A stretch of 64,000 bases of DNA from Ceratotherium simum simum (taxonomy: Eukaryota; Chordata; Mammalia; Perissodactyla; Rhinocerotidae). Shown piece after piece: positions 28,620-40,292 of this stretch. Every line of letters begins with the position of its first letter. Positions within the stretch are counted from its first letter, which is position 1. Position numbers and translations under genes: made by a program. Location: positions 10,657,575-10,721,574 of the forward strand of contig NW_004454207.1 of the NCBI RefSeq assembly GCF_000283155.1, read 5' to 3'. The notes below the pieces were generated by a model that did no database searches, was not told where the DNA came from, and saw nothing but the letters and a program-made list of their open reading frames with translations.

Positions 28620-29545
28620 GGAGATTTTAAATACAGTCCAGGTGGAAACTATTTTACACCAAATATTTACTAATTTTCCCTCAGATATTGGGAGTACGTG
28701 TTACTGAGAATAACCATGAGGAAATCTTTATATCGTTGGGATAAATGGAGGCTCCTAGGATAGAGCCCCGAGGGTTGCCCTGGAGACGGCTCAGGTATTG
28801 TAGTGTCGGAAAGAATTGTTCATAATATACAGGAAAGACACACTACAACAGTGAAAATGTATATTAGGAAAATGTTTTGGCCAAATTCATTGACAAAATT
28901 ATTAGAATACAATCCAAAAATAATTGGCTTAAGTTTTAAGGGCAAAGATAAGACTGCCAATCTTAATTAGTCAAGGTTTTTCTTAAGGATTCTAATTCAA
29001 ATGTGTCATTTATTCAGATTTTAATGAGAATTTTAAATTGTCCTATTTGAAATGCCACGTAAATCTTCCAGATTGAAAGTAGAATTCAACAAAGCAGCTT
29101 TGAAATTGTTTCTGTAATACCTTAGGAAAGCCAGGTATCTAACCTTGTATACCATTTAATAAAACAGAAAAAGCTATTTGCTAATAAAATATTGTTATTC
29201 ACAGGTAATTACATGATGAATGAATGAATCTGTTGTTTTTACTCAGCATTTTCTTAGAAAACTATCTTCATTAAAATTTTATATTTACTGTAATTTATAT
29301 GGAACCCACACATTTGATTTACAGATTTGGAACACTTTATACTTAGCAATTGATGTCCATTTTACTTTTCCATCTATTTGCTGAGATAAGACATACATTT
29401 TTCTCAAAATATATCAGGTCAAGTTGAAAAAATGAAATTAATATGAAAATATCTGTTAACAGATGTTAGTATCCAAGCTGTCTTTTCCATCTGTCAGTCA
29501 TCTGGACATAATCAGAGGTTATTAAATAGAATTAAATATACCATA
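28620..29545. other. No feature seen
   Basis: AT-rich, no recognisable gene or repeat. Confidence 0.5.
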
Positions 29546-29549
29546 TGTA

Positions 29550-29765
29550 CTACACCAGTGGGATGATTGTGTCCCCCAGGTGATATTTGGCAAGGTCTGG
29601 AGACACTTTTGATTGTCACAACTGGGGAGGGGGCTGGGTGCTACTGGCATCTAGTGGGTAGAGGCCAGGGATGCTGCTAAACATCCCACAATGCACAGGA
29701 CAGAACCCCGAAACAAAGAATGAACCAGCCCAAAATGTCAATAGTGCCAGTGTTGAGAAACTCTA
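29550..29765 (+). mobile_element. MER20-type hAT element
   Basis: Contains CCCCCAGGTGATATTTGGCA, TACTGGCATCTAGTGGGTAG and GCTGCTAAACATCCCACAAT, and ends GTTGAGAAACTCT. This is the MER20 layout. Confidence 0.85.
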
Positions 29766-29769
29766 GTTC

Positions 29770-30525
29770 ACACCAAGCACCTTGTTGTTTAAAATACAAC
29801 ACAAACTAGTTCTTTGTTCATTAGAATTCCTACAGAGGAAAGATAGATTATTATTTTAAAGTCATCTCAACAGTTTCTCAGGGGAAGTCTTGATTCTTAT
29901 AAACTGCAAAATATTAGGTTGAAGTCTAGCTTGGATGTAATGTTTGTTTTGTGTGAGAAATTCCTTCTTTTGATGTTATAATATTTTCTTTCGTGCAAAG
30001 ATAGAACTTAGATGGAGCCTTCCTTCCTGGAACTCCCTCTTGAAAAAAGTTGTTGTTTATCTAGTCTGTCTGGAGGTGAACCTGAACTTGACTAACATTG
30101 CAAAGAATTCTCCCAAGGTGTGAACTATAGATGGGAGTTCAGTATAAATTATGTGGCTATAGGAAAGTCACTTTAAAAACTCTCTTTGTGCCTCACTATT
30201 TCCTTGTCTGTGGAATAGACACTTCCCTTGCTTGCAGAGATAATGGGAAAACATTTCACTTGGAAAGTCACCATCCAAATCTAGGATCTGATACAAGAGA
30301 GAAGGTAAAGAACAGCAAGTTCATGTTAACCTTCCTGCTGTTTATAATTTAAATGTTTTTCCTTTTTAACTGAGAGTTGGCAAATCTTTCTTATGTCTTT
30401 GGAAATGTGACCTGGAACACAGAAAAGAAAATCTGCTTTCTTTTTAAAGATCTCTGAAATAGATTGCTCTGCAGTTCATCAGCCTGTTCTAATATCTAGC
30501 CTATAATTTGTCATGATAAGACATG
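29770..30525. other. No feature seen
   Basis: No recognisable gene or repeat. Confidence 0.5.
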
Positions 30526-30529
30526 ACAC

Positions 30530-31330
30530 ATTACAATGTAGATTGATATAACTAGTTTGGAAAGCAATTTAGCAATATTTATCAACTAACCTCAAAATGT
30601 CCATGGGCTTTGAGACTATAATTCCTTTTCTGGGAATTTACCCTAAAGTCATCATCCTAAATATATACTAGGCTTTCTACAAAGAGATGTTCCTAAAAGT
30701 GTGATTTACCCCAGTGAATAACTGGAAACTACCTAACTGTCCAACAACCACAATAGTGAAATGGACAGATTAAATTGACTAACTTGACTCAGCTGTATGT
30801 CCACATAAGATATTAAAAATTGTTTTTACAGAATACATGTGGTAACATGGGGAAATATTTTTGTTAAAAAGTTAAACAGAATATGAAACTTTGTTTACTG
30901 CATGATTATAATAACATTTAAGAAAAGAAATCAAGCCAAATCCTACAAACTGGTATAATTAAAGCTATTTACCCAGAAATTCCACTTCTAAGAGATGATC
31001 CTAGGGAAATGATTGGCTTTAAGGAGATTAACCATCATGAAAAAGAATAGAAACAACCTTAATTTTTTCTAGTAAAAAAGTGGAAACAACGCAAATGTTC
31101 AACTCAAAAATAAGGGATTAGTAAAATCAATTATGGTACAACTCTACAATAGAAAAATGAGCAGCCAATAAATGATGTAGAAACATTTTTATTGACTTAA
31201 CAACATGTTCACAACATGTTAAGTTTTAAAAAATGCAATTTAAAAAGAGTGCATACGTTAAAAATCCTGTAAAAGACTAGGAAGAGGTAAGAATGTTTCT
31301 ATGCATAAATATGTCTGAAAGGATAGTCTT
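30530..31330 (+). mobile_element. Degraded L1/HAL1-type fragment
   Basis: Sense L1-like blocks: TTTTCTGGGAATTTACCCTA, CTGGAAACTACCTAACTGTC and AAGAGTGCATACG. A second similar unit starts near 30960 (ACCCAGAAATTCCACTTCTA). Confidence 0.6.
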
Positions 31331-31460
31331 CCCAAAGGTAGCTGCTTATCTTTCAGTTGTGGGATTATAGGGTGGTTTTTCTTTTTTCATTTTGCTTATA
31401 TGTATTTTTTCATATTCCTATAGTAAGTGTGAATTACCTGTGTTAAAAAAAGAGAAAGGG

Positions 31461-32172
31461 GGGCTGACCCGGTGGTGTAGTGATTAAGTTCGTGTGCTCC
31501 GCTTCGGCAACCTGGGGTTCACAGGTTCAAATTCTGGGTGCGGACATTTGAACTGCTCATCAAGCCATGCTGTGGCAGTGTCCCACATACAAAATAGAGG
31601 AAGATTGGCACAGATGTTGATACTGGCTCAAGACAAGGTTGACACGAGGGAAGCCGTTGTAGAAAAGAAGCCCTATTGTAACTTTGAATGACCTCTGACA
31701 AACTAACCCAGCCGGATCTGCACCCTCCAGGAGATCTAACTGCTCTGTAGATTTTACGACCCCTGCTTGTGTATGTATCTCCCAGCTGCGATAAGATGAT
31801 GACTTTGTTCTTTTGAGTTCCGTAGGAACGTGATGGCCCCCGAACAGAGAGTCTATGCTGATAGCCATCATCAATGAAAACTGAAAGATCTGGTGTGGCG
31901 ACTCCCAGTCTGTAACACCCAAGGGTCAACATCCCTAACCCCCACCCCTATAACCCAATGGCCTATATAACAGCTGTAAGATTTTGTGCCCCCTTGAGAT
32001 GGTCCTTTGAGATGTTAGTCAGCCATCTTCCCTCTTGCTGGCAAGCTGTAATAAACTGCCCTTTCTTTTCCACCATCTTGCCTCTTGACAATTGCCTTTT
32101 GTCTTGCGGCAAGCAGATCGTGCCCTTTGTGCGGTAACAATGTTACCTCCGGGCCAATCTTCCTCACCAAAA
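31461..32172 (+). mobile_element. ERE SINE split by a solo LTR
   Basis: SINE head and body at 31461-31617, SINE tail at about 32140-32172 (GGGCCAATCTTCCTCACC). Flanking AGAGAAAGG duplication on both sides. Confidence 0.92.
31618..32139 (+). mobile_element. Solo LTR inserted in an ERE SINE
   Basis: 522 bp, TGATACTGGCTC to GCGGTAACA, flanked by a 4-bp ATGT duplication (31614-31617 and 32140-32143). TATA-like CCTATATAACAG near 31962 and AATAAA near 32050. Its place inside an ERE SINE dates it to the perissodactyl lineage or later. No genes remain; the open frames on the reverse strand are not retroviral proteins. Confidence 0.85.
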
Positions 32173-32863
32173 AAAAAAAGAGAGAGAGAGAAAGGAAATA
32201 TATCAAAATGTTAGCAATGCGTGCAAAATAGGACTCTGGATCTTTTTTTCTTTTTATATTTTGCTTCCTGTATTTTCCTAATTGTCTTTACTTCTTTCAC
32301 TATGAAAAAACATCCACATATAAAGAGGTGAGCCATTAGAAGAAAGTACCATGCAGTGTCCTCTTTAGCAAAAATATCTTGGGTCAGTCACTTCCCTTCT
32401 TTAGAACCCCTGTCTCAGATAGGATAGGCTAGGTTCTGTCATGGTAACAAGCAAGACCAAACAACAAGATGTTTCCCACTCATGCTACATGTCCATCACA
32501 GGTCATGTGGGAGCTCTGCTCACCTTAGGGACCCAGAAACCCAGGCTGATGGATGAGCCACAATCTCAAACTTTGCCAGTCGCCATACCAGAGGGAAAAA
32601 GAGCTCTGGAAAGTCGCACATTGGCAACAAAATGCTCCACAATTAGTCACATGGCCCTATCCAACCCGAAGGGGGCCAGGAAGTAGGTAGAACAGCTTAT
32701 GTTTGGTGAATGGCACCTAATAACACAGTCTCAAAATATAGTAAGCAAATGATGAAAGAACTCTAAGGAGAAATCAACAAATCTGTAATAACCGTGGTTG
32801 TACTTCTGGCACCTGCTATGGAGTCTGTGGCCAACTTAATCTTAGTAGATATAAGCATTATAG

Positions 32864-33582
32864 TGTGGGAGATCAAGATTTGGCCACCCTGAAATATATC
32901 TCTTTACCTTGATTGTTTTCTCTGAGGGACATTTGACCTCCCCCACTAACTGCCTAAAGAATTTGACATGGTGGCTCCTTCCTGGAACAGATCTTCTATC
33001 ATGATGGCTCTAATGATAATATAAAATAGATGTTACAATGGGAGGGGCACCAAGCCCCTTTTATCAAAAAACTCTCTGAGTCAGCCCCGTGGCTTAGTGG
33101 TTAAGTGCGCAAGCTCCGATGCTGGCGGCCCGGGTTCGGATCCCGGGCGCGCACCGACGCACTGCTTCTCTGGCCATGCTGAGGCCGCGTCCCACATACA
33201 GCAACTAGAAGGATGTGCAACTACGACATGCAACTATCTACTGGGGCTTTGGGGGGATAAATAAATAAATAAAGTTAAAAAAAAAAAAACTCTATCTCCC
33301 CCTGACCACATTATCTATAGATGACCCTGAAAAGAATTTTCTTCTTGCCCTCTGAAGTCCCAGACCACTACCCACCCCCAACACCTTCCTGGCCTTTAGC
33401 TACAATACTTAAGCAAGCAGCTTAGACAGAGGGACGAGTTGCTCACTTCTGAGTTTCTCCCATGTATACATGTTATTAAACTTGGTATTATTTTCTCCTG
33501 CTAACCTGTCTTGTTGATTTTTTGACCAGCCATAAGAACCTTAAGGGAAAGGGCAGAGGGGGATTCTCCCTCTCTCCCCACA
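32864..33582 (+). mobile_element. Solo LTR carrying an ERE SINE
   Basis: Starts TGTGGGAGATC and ends TCTCCCCACA, so the ends are inverted repeats (TGTGGG/CCCACA). Flanked by ATAG at 32860-32863 and 33583-33586. ATTAAA near 33473 is a possible poly(A) signal. About 510 bp without the inserted SINE. Confidence 0.83.
33076..33283 (+). mobile_element. ERE-1-type SINE
   Basis: Sense copy within the LTR at 32864-33582. A-rich duplication AAAAAACTCT at 33066-33075 and 33284-33293. Confidence 0.92.
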
Positions 33583-33589
33583 ATAGGAA

Positions 33590-35290
33590 GTGCACAGATG
33601 TGTCAGATGGAGACCAGGAATCACAAGGAAATATGACATGCTTTTTGTGAAATCAAAAAGTAACAATGCATTTGTTGATTGTGTACGGCAAAAAGAGGAT
33701 AGAGGAGCATGCAATATATACATAAGTGGCAACCTTTCAAATTTACTCACTATAGACTCAGCTGGGCTAAAAATGTAGCTTTCTCATTTCCCCAAGTCTG
33801 CTCTGATGTACCTTACAAGCTCCCATCTTCCAGGAAGAAGTGGGAGGGGGAGGGGGACAAGATTAGGTTCAATTTATTAAACTCAATTCAATCCCATAAT
33901 TTAAAATGTCTTTGTAGGTAAACAGTTTCTACTCGGATGACTCAGTTAAGTGCTCAACCAGCAAGAGTTCCGCCCCTCCCTCTGCTCTGCTCCAAAAAGG
34001 CATCCGGGTGTGTAAGGGAGGAGTGTGGATTCTGTGACCTCAGAGTGGCAAAGGGCAGATGGTAATTCTCCCAAAGAAAAGCAGATCCAGACCTCCTCCC
34101 TCCCCTCCTCTGCTTTCCCAGCAACCTAGCTAGCGTGCTTCCTGCCCTAGTACTTCACCCTGGAAGGAGGCGACGAGGACAATTGCATCTTGTGACCTCC
34201 CTCCCAGACTCCACTCCCCCTTTCTTTTCCCTACAACTGAGTCCAGAAGGCGGGGATGCTCTTCCCCTCTCTTCTTTACAGTCTGGGGGGCCTCTCTTCT
34301 ATTTTGCACTTGGGGCCTATGTATTAAAAAGGAAGCTTTGTTATTTAGAAATCCCTTTCTCCAAAAAGCCTGGGTTTTATGTACATTGTCTTACTAAAAA
34401 GAGGTCAAGAAAATTAGCTTTGAAATTCAAAGCTGATGAATGGCCTTTCTGTTCCAGGCAGCACCTGTCTGTGCTTTCTTTCCTGGGACAATAAGCTTGA
34501 TGACTCTGTCAGAAGGCTACCAGGAAATAGGATTTAAAGGGGAGAATCAAAATGCATTGGTTTAATTCTTATACAATGTGTTCCCCAGAGAGGTGAAATT
34601 GAATGAACTCAAGTAATGAGATTCATTTTCTTGGGTATCTTCTGAGATCCGTCTCTTTTCTTCACAGAGACAAAGTGTAATTTTCAAAAACATGACCCTA
34701 ATGAAAATATAGAATGAATACATGTCACAGGTTTTATGCATTAATGAGGGAACCAGCAGGATGGTAAACCGGATACAAAGGAGAATTCAAAAAACAGAGA
34801 TTCATATGTTCAAAAAGGAAAAGCATGCTGAAATAAGTTTGCTAAATTAGAAGCAAAATGGGGCAATAAAACCATAACCTTTGGAGTCATCAGTTCTCCT
34901 GCACAGAAATCTTTTGCATCTCTCCTGGACAAGAGTCCACAAGTTAACATGTCTGAGCCTTAACCAGGCAGCAGCGCACTCCCCTGGAGAACTGAATGAT
35001 CCTTGGGTGGGCCTGTTAGGTAAAGGCCTTTAAATAAAGCTTCAGTCCCACATTGAAAGGACAAGCAGTCATCCCTTTTGCCTTGGTTTCAAGTGTTAGG
35101 CAATTTTTCTTAACATAGTCAAACGTTGCATACATCCCACCCACCTTCACAGACACAAACCCAGTCTGGTGACAGCTGATGGTATAGACAGCCATGAATG
35201 GATTTATAAAGAGCCTACAGAAATAAAAGATGGAGATTTAAAGCAATCCAGGTTTCTGCCTTAGAGACACAAGTGAACAGGTATCTTTAA
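33590..35290. promoter_or_regulatory. Repeat-poor stretch, possible regulatory DNA
   Basis: No transposon recognised across 1.7 kb, rare in this window. It has an AP-1 site TGACTCA at 33938-33944 and pyrimidine/GC-rich sequence at about 33960-34290. The 119-codon frame at 34135-34494 is unrecognised. Regulatory function is only a suggestion. Confidence 0.3.
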
Positions 35291-35305
35291 AAACCTAAAA
35301 TTGTG

Positions 35306-35593
35306 GGCCGGCCCCGTGGCTTAGCGGTTAGGTGCGTGCGCTCCGCTGCTGGCGGCCTGGGGTTCGGATCCTGGGCATGCACCGTCGCTCTGCTTCTCCG
35401 GCCATGCTGAGGCCGCGTCCCACATACAGCAACCAGAAGGATGTGCAGCTGTGACACACAGCTATCTACTGGGGCTTTGTGGGGAAAAATAAATAAATAA
35501 ATAAAATCTTAAAAAAAAAAAACACCAAAAGCACAGGCAACAAAAGAAAAAAATGATAAATTTGACTTCATCAAAATTAAAAGAAAAAAAAAC
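35306..35593 (+). mobile_element. ERE-1-type SINE with L1-derived 3' segment
   Basis: SINE to about 35520 with a poly(A) run, then about 60 bp of sense L1 ORF2-like sequence (CACCAAAAGCACAGGCAACA, then TTTGACTTCATCAAAATTAA) and a second A-run. The 12-bp target duplication CCTAAAATTGTG (35294-35305 and 35594-35605) flanks the whole composite, so both parts went in together. Confidence 0.88.
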
Positions 35594-35605
35594 CCTAAAA
35601 TTGTG

Positions 35606-37155
35606 ATGTTGCTCCAAACCTACAGATTTTAAAGATATTTTATTACTCACAAATTACTCTTTCCTTAGAATCATAATCTAGAAGGATTTAATTAGGCCTA
35701 AATGATTCCAATACCAGAGCAGATTAATCTGGTTAAATGAAACCATAAGGGCATGGGATAATTATTTTTCAATCATCATAGGTTACGTAGGTTACCACAG
35801 CCCATGAAATGTATGCTAGCCTATTAGGTTACTGAAGGGACAAACATTATTTCATCCATAAGGCATATTCAGAGTTGGCTTAACTTTAAGGAATTTAGCA
35901 CAGCACGTGTAAACCACTCTCGCACTGATAGTAGTTTCCAAAACAGATCTGATTTGTTCTAAACGGCTCATTTGTAATACCACTCTCCCTGTTCAGATGG
36001 TTTTTGATGTATCCTCTTGGTTAGACAGAAATGAAAGAAAACGAATATTATAAAAGAACAAAGCCTGCTCTGAGTAGCAGTTTCCCCGTGGAGTTTCACT
36101 TTCTGAGTAGAGAGAGCAAGATCATCTGATTAAAACGCTCAGATTTTCTGAAACTTTCTATTGAAGTCTATGGTGTGTAACATGAGCATGTTCCCATATT
36201 AAGGTCATTCGGCTGTGGAAAACCCAAGAACTCACACAAAGCTTTTCCTTTAAAAGTTGAAGAAATCTAAGACACTGCATGTCGGTGCGGAAATGAGAAA
36301 TCTAAAGGTGTTGCTCATCGACTGGTTGGCTGTGTTTTTTTCCTGCAAGAAAGCAAAGACAAACATTTGGGAAAGCATTGTAACTCAAAAGCATGACCAA
36401 AGTTAAGAAATTTAAGTAACCGTGTCACCGAAACATGGGAACATAGATTCTGTTGACTAATCCAAATAGATAATTAATCAAGTTCCTGACAGTGTGGAAT
36501 GCAGAATTGCCTGCTATTTGCAGACTTTAGCAAGCCGAGAGCTTTCTTAAACACTGGAATCTAGAGTGGCTTGAGGAGCTGTAAGTCAGTGATTCTGAGA
36601 TCTACAGATTTCTTGGACTAGTAAAATTTCAAAATAATATTGAAGACCAACATAGTGTTAACAACTTCTTATTTTGCCAAATAAAAATATCGGGGGGAAA
36701 AACCTTACTATTTGTAATTGCCATCATTTCATAAAAGATATGGCTTCACAGGCTGTTTTTTTGAGGCTAGTTAGTAATTGGATTCACCAGTGGATTTGGG
36801 GTCACGATATCTTTAGGTAAGTTCTTTCTCAAACCTTTCCTTAGTAACTAACAGGCACACTGAAGTACCTGCCATCCATGGCTGATCAAAATGGATGCTA
36901 CTCCTGCGACAGGCAGATGTGACAGGATTGGACTTTGGCTCTAGATAGGGGCTTGGTTCCTGAGAGTTTATCTTTAGGATCACCTTGTTTTATAAGGAGG
37001 ATTTTTTCAAATGGCGAGGAGATAGGAGATTGTAACGTTGACCACATTCTGACTGGAACACGTATTCAGCTTTCTCCTGCCCTACCTGACCTTTAAACAA
37101 GAGTCAAATCAAATTCCCTGAATACCTATTACTAAGAGTGCTGGGCTAAGCTTTG
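35606..37155. other. No feature seen
   Basis: No recognisable gene or repeat, except a weak MER5-like patch near 36570-36640. Confidence 0.5.
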
Positions 37156-37159
37156 AGGC

Positions 37160-37605
37160 AAAATTTCTCAAACTTTAGTCTTCATAAGTATAACCTGAGA
37201 GCCTATCAAAAGGGCAGATTTCTGGGTTTTAGTGCCATCGGTTCTGAATGAAGTCTGGGATGGCAGCCCTGGAATCTCAAAATTTAAAATTTTTTTTTTT
37301 GTGTGAGGAAGATCAGCCCTGAGCTAACATCTGTCGCCAATCCTCCTGTTTTTTCTGAGGAAGATTGGCCCTCGGCTAACATCCGTGCCCATCTTCCTCC
37401 ACTTTATATGAGACGCTGCCACAGCATGGCTTGACAAGCGGTGCGTCGGTGCACACCTGGGATCCAAACCTCGGGCCGCGGCAGCGCAGCACGCACACTT
37501 AACCGCTATGTCACTGGGCCAGCTCCTGGAATCTCAATTTTTAAGAAGCATAATATGATTTTGATGCACATGGTCCATAGACCCCTATCTGGAGAAACAT
37601 TGTTC
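37160..37605 (+). mobile_element. MER5A-type hAT element with SINE inside
   Basis: TTTCTCAAACTTTAGTCTTC at the left, ATCAAAAGGGCAGATTTCTG in the middle, GATGCACATGGTCC at the right. Split by the SINE at 37281-37525. Confidence 0.75.
37281..37525 (-). mobile_element. ERE SINE (GGAAGATTGG-tail type)
   Basis: Reverse copy. Perfect 12-bp duplication CTGGAATCTCAA at 37269-37280 and 37526-37537. Confidence 0.95.
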
Positions 37606-37730
37606 TAGGAGCTATAAAGAAGTAACACTTCCAATTTCAGTAATGGCACACTAGCTAATTCAGATCAACCTTCCTGCTGAACATAATTTATTAAACATCT
37701 TTTTAAAAGCATCAAAAAAATAAAAATTGA

Positions 37731-37980
37731 GGGGCTGGCCCCGTGGTGTAGTGGTTGAATTTGGTGCACTCTACTTTGGCAGCCCCAGGTTCACAGATTC
37801 GGATCCCGGGTGTGGACCTACACCACTTGTCAGCCATGCTGTGGCAGCAACCCACATACAAAATAGAGGAAGATTGGCCCAGATGTTAGCTCAGGAACAA
37901 CCTTCCTCAAGCAAAAAAAGAGGAAAATTGGCAACAGATGTTAGTTCAGGGTGAGTCTTCCTCACCAAAAAATAAAAAAA
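37731..37980 (+). mobile_element. ERE SINE (GGAAGATTGG-tail type)
   Basis: Sense copy. Duplication TAAAAATTGA at 37721-37730 and 37984-37993. Confidence 0.94.
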
Positions 37981-38469
37981 AAATAAAAATTGATAGTAAA
38001 ACAATGAGAAAAAGACAATCAATCATAGTGAGAGATTTTAATCCAACCTTCTTAGTAATGAGTAGAACCAACAGACAAAAAGACCAGGATACTCTCCACA
38101 GCCCTCTTCAGGTATGACCATAGGGAATCATGGACAAGGACAAAGCCAGAGTCCAGAGAGAACCAGGTACGGGGGTTCCTCCCAGAGAGCAGAACCAAGG
38201 TCTGACTGGAGAACTTCCTTCACTCCAGGGCAGGGAATCTGCACTTCTTGTCCAACACCGTTCATTGTTGCTGTGCACCAGTGACTGCTAAATGCTTTCG
38301 TTTCTTCCTCTTCCCAAATGGGAGTTTTCACTGTAGATATCCTGTTCCCGCTCCACATTATGTACTGAAAGTTGAGTAGTGGTGGGGGAATAACATTGTT
38401 ATTACGTAAATTGCTGGAGCTAGACCTGATGGAGAGGACTGCATACTACTCAGAGATGCTTGACTTTCT

Positions 38470-38686
38470 TTCTTTCTTTCTTGTTTATTTATTTATTTTT
38501 TTTTGCTGAGGAAGATTCACCCTGAGCTAACATCTGTGCCAATCTTCCTCTATTTTGTATGTGGGTCTCTGCCACAGCATGGCTGACAAGTGGTGTACGT
38601 CCGTGCCTGGGATCCAAACCTGCGAACCCGGGCTGCAGAAGTAGACCTAGCCGAACTTAACCATTACACCATGGCACTGGCCCCTA
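38470..38686 (-). mobile_element. ERE SINE, somewhat degraded
   Basis: Reverse copy with AGGAAGATTCACCCTGAGCT and a diverged head. The left flank is a (TTTC)n run; GACTTT occurs on both sides. Confidence 0.9.
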
Positions 38687-38861
38687 GACTTTATTTTGTA
38701 CTCAGTAAATGGATTGTACTTGGAGTTGTCTCCCGAGGGGAAGGATGAGTGTATTCTATGTGTGGAAATAGGGTGTGCACAGATATTAAGATGGCTAGGG
38801 GTTTAGAAGGGTCAGAGTCTGCTAAGTGTTCCCTGTATCCATTTTCCCTTTCTACATTTTA

Positions 38862-39250
38862 GTAACACAGTCCCTCTGAGTGTGAGCCTAGCACATGGCT
38901 GCCCAGCAAGATACTACATTTCCCAGTCTCCCTTGAAGGTAGGTGTGATCATGTGACCAAGTTTGGAGCAATGGAATGTGAGCAGAAGTGACGTGTATTT
39001 ATCTCCATAAAGATGCAGCTGCTTGCCCTGCATATTTTTTCGCCACCAACTGGGAAATGGCAATGATTGGAACAATCCCTTGGGGCCTAAGAGGGATGAT
39101 AAGGATAGCAGAGCTGCCCACCAGCCTGGATTCCTATATGTCCTCATGGAACAGAGCTGCCCTACAGGCCCTGGACTGAGAAACTTCTCTCATATATAAA
39201 CTATTCTACTTTGGGGTTCCTTCGCTACAGCAACTTTGCCTGTACCCTAA
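38862..39250 (+). repeat. Old interspersed repeat, family not named
   Basis: Contains CTACATTTCCCAGTCTCCCT, GGTGTGATCATGTGACCAAG and GAGCAGAAGTGACGTGTAT. Same family as 28097-28615. Confidence 0.6.
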
Positions 39251-39639
39251 CAAATGCAGAGCTATGTTCTGGAGTAACAAAGGTCAGATGGCAAGGTGAG
39301 AGTGAGGAGGACGCAGTTGTTGCCTTAATAGCAAGCTCAGGAGTCCGGATTTGAGGGGCTTGGTAAGACGAAGCACTGCAGAGGGACTGGGCAGATGGTG
39401 GTGCCATTGGTGGTGATGGAGAAGCAATGAAATGGCTTCAGCTACCTCATGTGGTGTTTATAATTCTATATTTCCAGGTACACCTTTCTCCAGAGTGCCA
39501 TGCCGATATTTCCAAGGGCTGGCCAGAATTTCTCTCTAGAGGTCAAACAGGCTCCTCAAACTCAACCTTTCAAAGCTTAGCTTTCTTCCCTGCAGAGCCT
39601 TTTCTCCCCCTTGTATTCCCTATTCTGGTTAATCACTGC

Positions 39640-40190
39640 CTCATTCAATATCACCCTTCACCCAGTTGTCCTCACTGGAAACTAGGGTCGCCCTTGATTC
39701 CTCCTCCATCACCACACCCAGTTTCTCATAAAGATTGCCTACTTCCCTTCTTTCCATTTGTTTCTCTATTCCTGTTGCTAGTGTCTTGATTCGGGTCTCC
39801 ACTCTCTCTTACCTCAAATGCTGCAGTATCCTCCTTTCTAACTGGTCTCTCTGATTTCTGTTTTCCCCATGCTTCACATTGCTCTCAGGGTTGCTTTTCC
39901 AAAACACAAACTTGACCATGTCACTTCACTTCTTTATACACTTTCTCCCATTTCCTGTAAGCCAAGGAGCCCAGCCTCAGTACGGATCTGATCACATTTG
40001 AATCCCTTTCAAGCCCCTTAGTGTGGGGTGGGCTCTGAGCACACTGGGCCTTGGTGGTGGCCTCTCTGCCTAGAATGTCCTTGTCCTCTCCTCACTTAAC
40101 AAACTCCTATTCAGCCTTCAAAACTTACCTTAAATATTACTCATTGGAAAATTTTTCCAGTATCCTCTGGCTTCGTTGCCCAGTTATTCC
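39640..40190 (+). repeat. L2 LINE 3' fragment
   Basis: Sense L2: ACACAAACTTGACCATGTCA, CTCTGCCTAGAATGTCC and AACTCCTATTCAGCCTTCAA. Some matching may begin as early as 39430. Confidence 0.78.
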
Positions 40191-40292
40191 CACTTCAATA
40201 TTTGATAAGTGAATGAATTAATTAAAGATAGAGTACTAAGAACTGAATCCCAAAGAATACACCCAGCTGAAAAGCAGAAAATTTCAGAAATA

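Noticed and set aside
31519..31932. 137- and 120-codon reverse open frames
   Set aside because: They cover a SINE head and a solo LTR on the opposite strand; no retroviral or cellular protein motif is present.
22488..33582. Complete provirus between two of the LTRs
   Set aside because: The LTRs have different ends and different target duplications, and no gag, pol or env sequence lies between them.
34135..34494. 119-codon open frame
   Set aside because: Low-complexity start and no known family; the length is within chance for this composition.
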